NCBI GenBank assembly: GCA_937889705.1
Contig: CALBYO010000055.1
Coordinates: forward strand, 1 to 14,559
DNA: 14,559 bases
Direction of reading: 5' to 3'
DNA from: an uncultured Bacillota bacterium
Lineage (GTDB): Bacteria; Bacillota; Clostridia; Christensenellales; UBA1242
Both the position numbers and the translations under genes were made by a program. Positions 13,859 to 14,559 of this stretch are shown piece by piece. The stretch's first letter is position 1, and the number at the start of each line of letters is the position of its first letter. Below the pieces are notes generated by a model. It had not been told where the DNA came from. It ran no database searches and saw nothing but the letters and a program-made list of their open reading frames with translations.

Positions 13859-14559
13859 TTATAATTTTCTTTTAAACATTTTTTCAATTTCATTTCTTGA
13901 AAGTTGAAGTACGATTGGTCTGCCATGTGGGCATAAAAGCACATGACCGTTTTGAGCAAACCTATCAAGCAAAATGCTAATTTCTTGCTTAGACAAAACA
14001 TTGCCTGCCTTCACTGCCGACTTACAAGCAAGTTGCGTGAATCTTTCATTTATATACGAAAGTGGCTTGTTTGCAAAACTATCAATTTCAGCAAAAACGC
14101 TATCAAAAAAGTCTTTAATATTCATGTTTGAAATAATATAAGGAATTGCAACAATTTTTAAAACATTGTCAAAAATTGTGAAATTAAAGCCAAAATTCTT
14201 AAATTTTTCTTGATTTTCAGTTAAAAAACTTGCTTCTTTCTCATTTATTTTAATTTCAATCGGCATGAACAAACTTTGTGTTGTCACTTCATTTTGCTCA
14301 ACACTTGCCATAATTTTGTCATAAAGTTGACGCTCATGAGCCGCGTGTTGGTCAATGAAATATACAAATTCGCCCTTTTGCAAAATAATATAAGTATTAA
14401 AAACAACACCAATAATTTCAAAGTGATTAAACACTTCTTCAACTTTTGTTTGTTCGTTTACTGGCAAACTTGCTGCAAAATTTTGCTGCAAAACTGGTTC
14501 TTCCGGCTTTATTTTTTCGTCTTCCTCAATTGCAATTTCAACTAACTTGTTAGGTTGAT
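13859..14559 (-). CDS. mutL: DNA mismatch repair protein MutL, C-terminal part (cut by window end)
   Basis: Only the last ~233 codons are inside the window, and the frame stays open to base 14559, so the ATPase domain lies outside. The visible part starts with a Glu/Lys-rich linker and then the dimerisation and endonuclease domain. It has DQHAAHERQLYD, the DQHA-x2-E-x4-E metal-binding motif of nicking MutL proteins with the last Glu replaced by Asp, then LACKSAVKAG (ACR-type motif) and LLCPHGRPI (CPHGRP motif, which binds metal together with the first). This marks a MutL with its own endonuclease activity, as in bacteria without MutH. It is probably co-transcribed with miaA. Confidence 0.95.
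   Translation of the reverse strand, partial: QPNKLVEIAIEEDEKIKPEEPVLQQNFAASLPVNEQTKVEEVFNHFEIIGVVFNTYIILQKGEFVYFIDQHAAHERQLYDKIMASVEQNEVTTQSLFMPIEIKINEKEASFLTENQEKFKNFGFNFTIFDNVLKIVAIPYIISNMNIKDFFDSVFAEIDSFANKPLSYINERFTQLACKSAVKAGNVLSKQEISILLDRFAQNGHVLLCPHGRPIVLQLSRNEIEKMFKRKL

Overview
The window looks like a piece of a low-GC Bacillota (Firmicutes) chromosome, probably an uncultured clostridial or related lineage. The reasons are the AT-rich base composition, Shine-Dalgarno sites of the AGGAGG type, UGA used as a stop, encoded CCA ends on the tRNAs, sigma-A type promoters, and the order mutL - miaA - ynbB-like, which matches the Bacillota arrangement. Species cannot be told from the sequence.

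Layout, left to right. (1) Positions 1-5560 are an accessory, visibly more AT-rich region. It starts with a degenerate tRNA-like sequence (97-167), followed on the minus strand by a 237-residue protein with a HEPN-type RDxxxH motif, a broken tyrosine-integrase 3' end (about 993-1250) that keeps its terminator, and a ~1150-residue superfamily 2 helicase with a C-terminal PD-(D/E)XK-like nuclease motif. This reads as the remains of an integrated element carrying probable antiphage genes, ending near the 3' end of a tRNA-Glu(CTC) gene (5569-5643). (2) Positions 5643-10560 are mostly single-gene units with their own promoters and terminators: a membrane-anchored protein of unknown function, a HAD phosphatase, a YebC-family protein, a TrmH-family RNA methyltransferase, a divergently transcribed GNAT acetyltransferase, and an exported matrixin-like metalloprotease. 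(3) Positions 10700-11591 are a tRNA operon on the minus strand, with a strong promoter (TTGACA-17-TAATAT) and an intrinsic terminator: Pro(TGG), Met or Ile2(CAT), Asp(GTC), Phe(GAA), two tandem tRNA-derived repeats, Thr(TGT), Tyr(GTA). (4) Positions 11663-14559 hold the housekeeping run mutL (C-terminal part only, cut by the window end), miaA, and a ynbB-type PLP enzyme whose start overlaps miaA.

How the genes relate. MutL (mismatch repair), MiaA (tRNA A37 prenylation), the TrmH-family methyltransferase, YebC and the tRNA genes are core information-processing functions. The helicase-nuclease and the HEPN protein are the best candidates for an undescribed defence function. They are on the same strand but not in one operon: a terminator and the integrase remnant lie between them, so co-action is only an inference. 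Other points worth checking are a pair of divergent promoters placed so that both transcripts would be leaderless, tRNA half-gene duplications inside the tRNA operon, and a terminator stem that doubles as the -35 box of tRNA-Glu.
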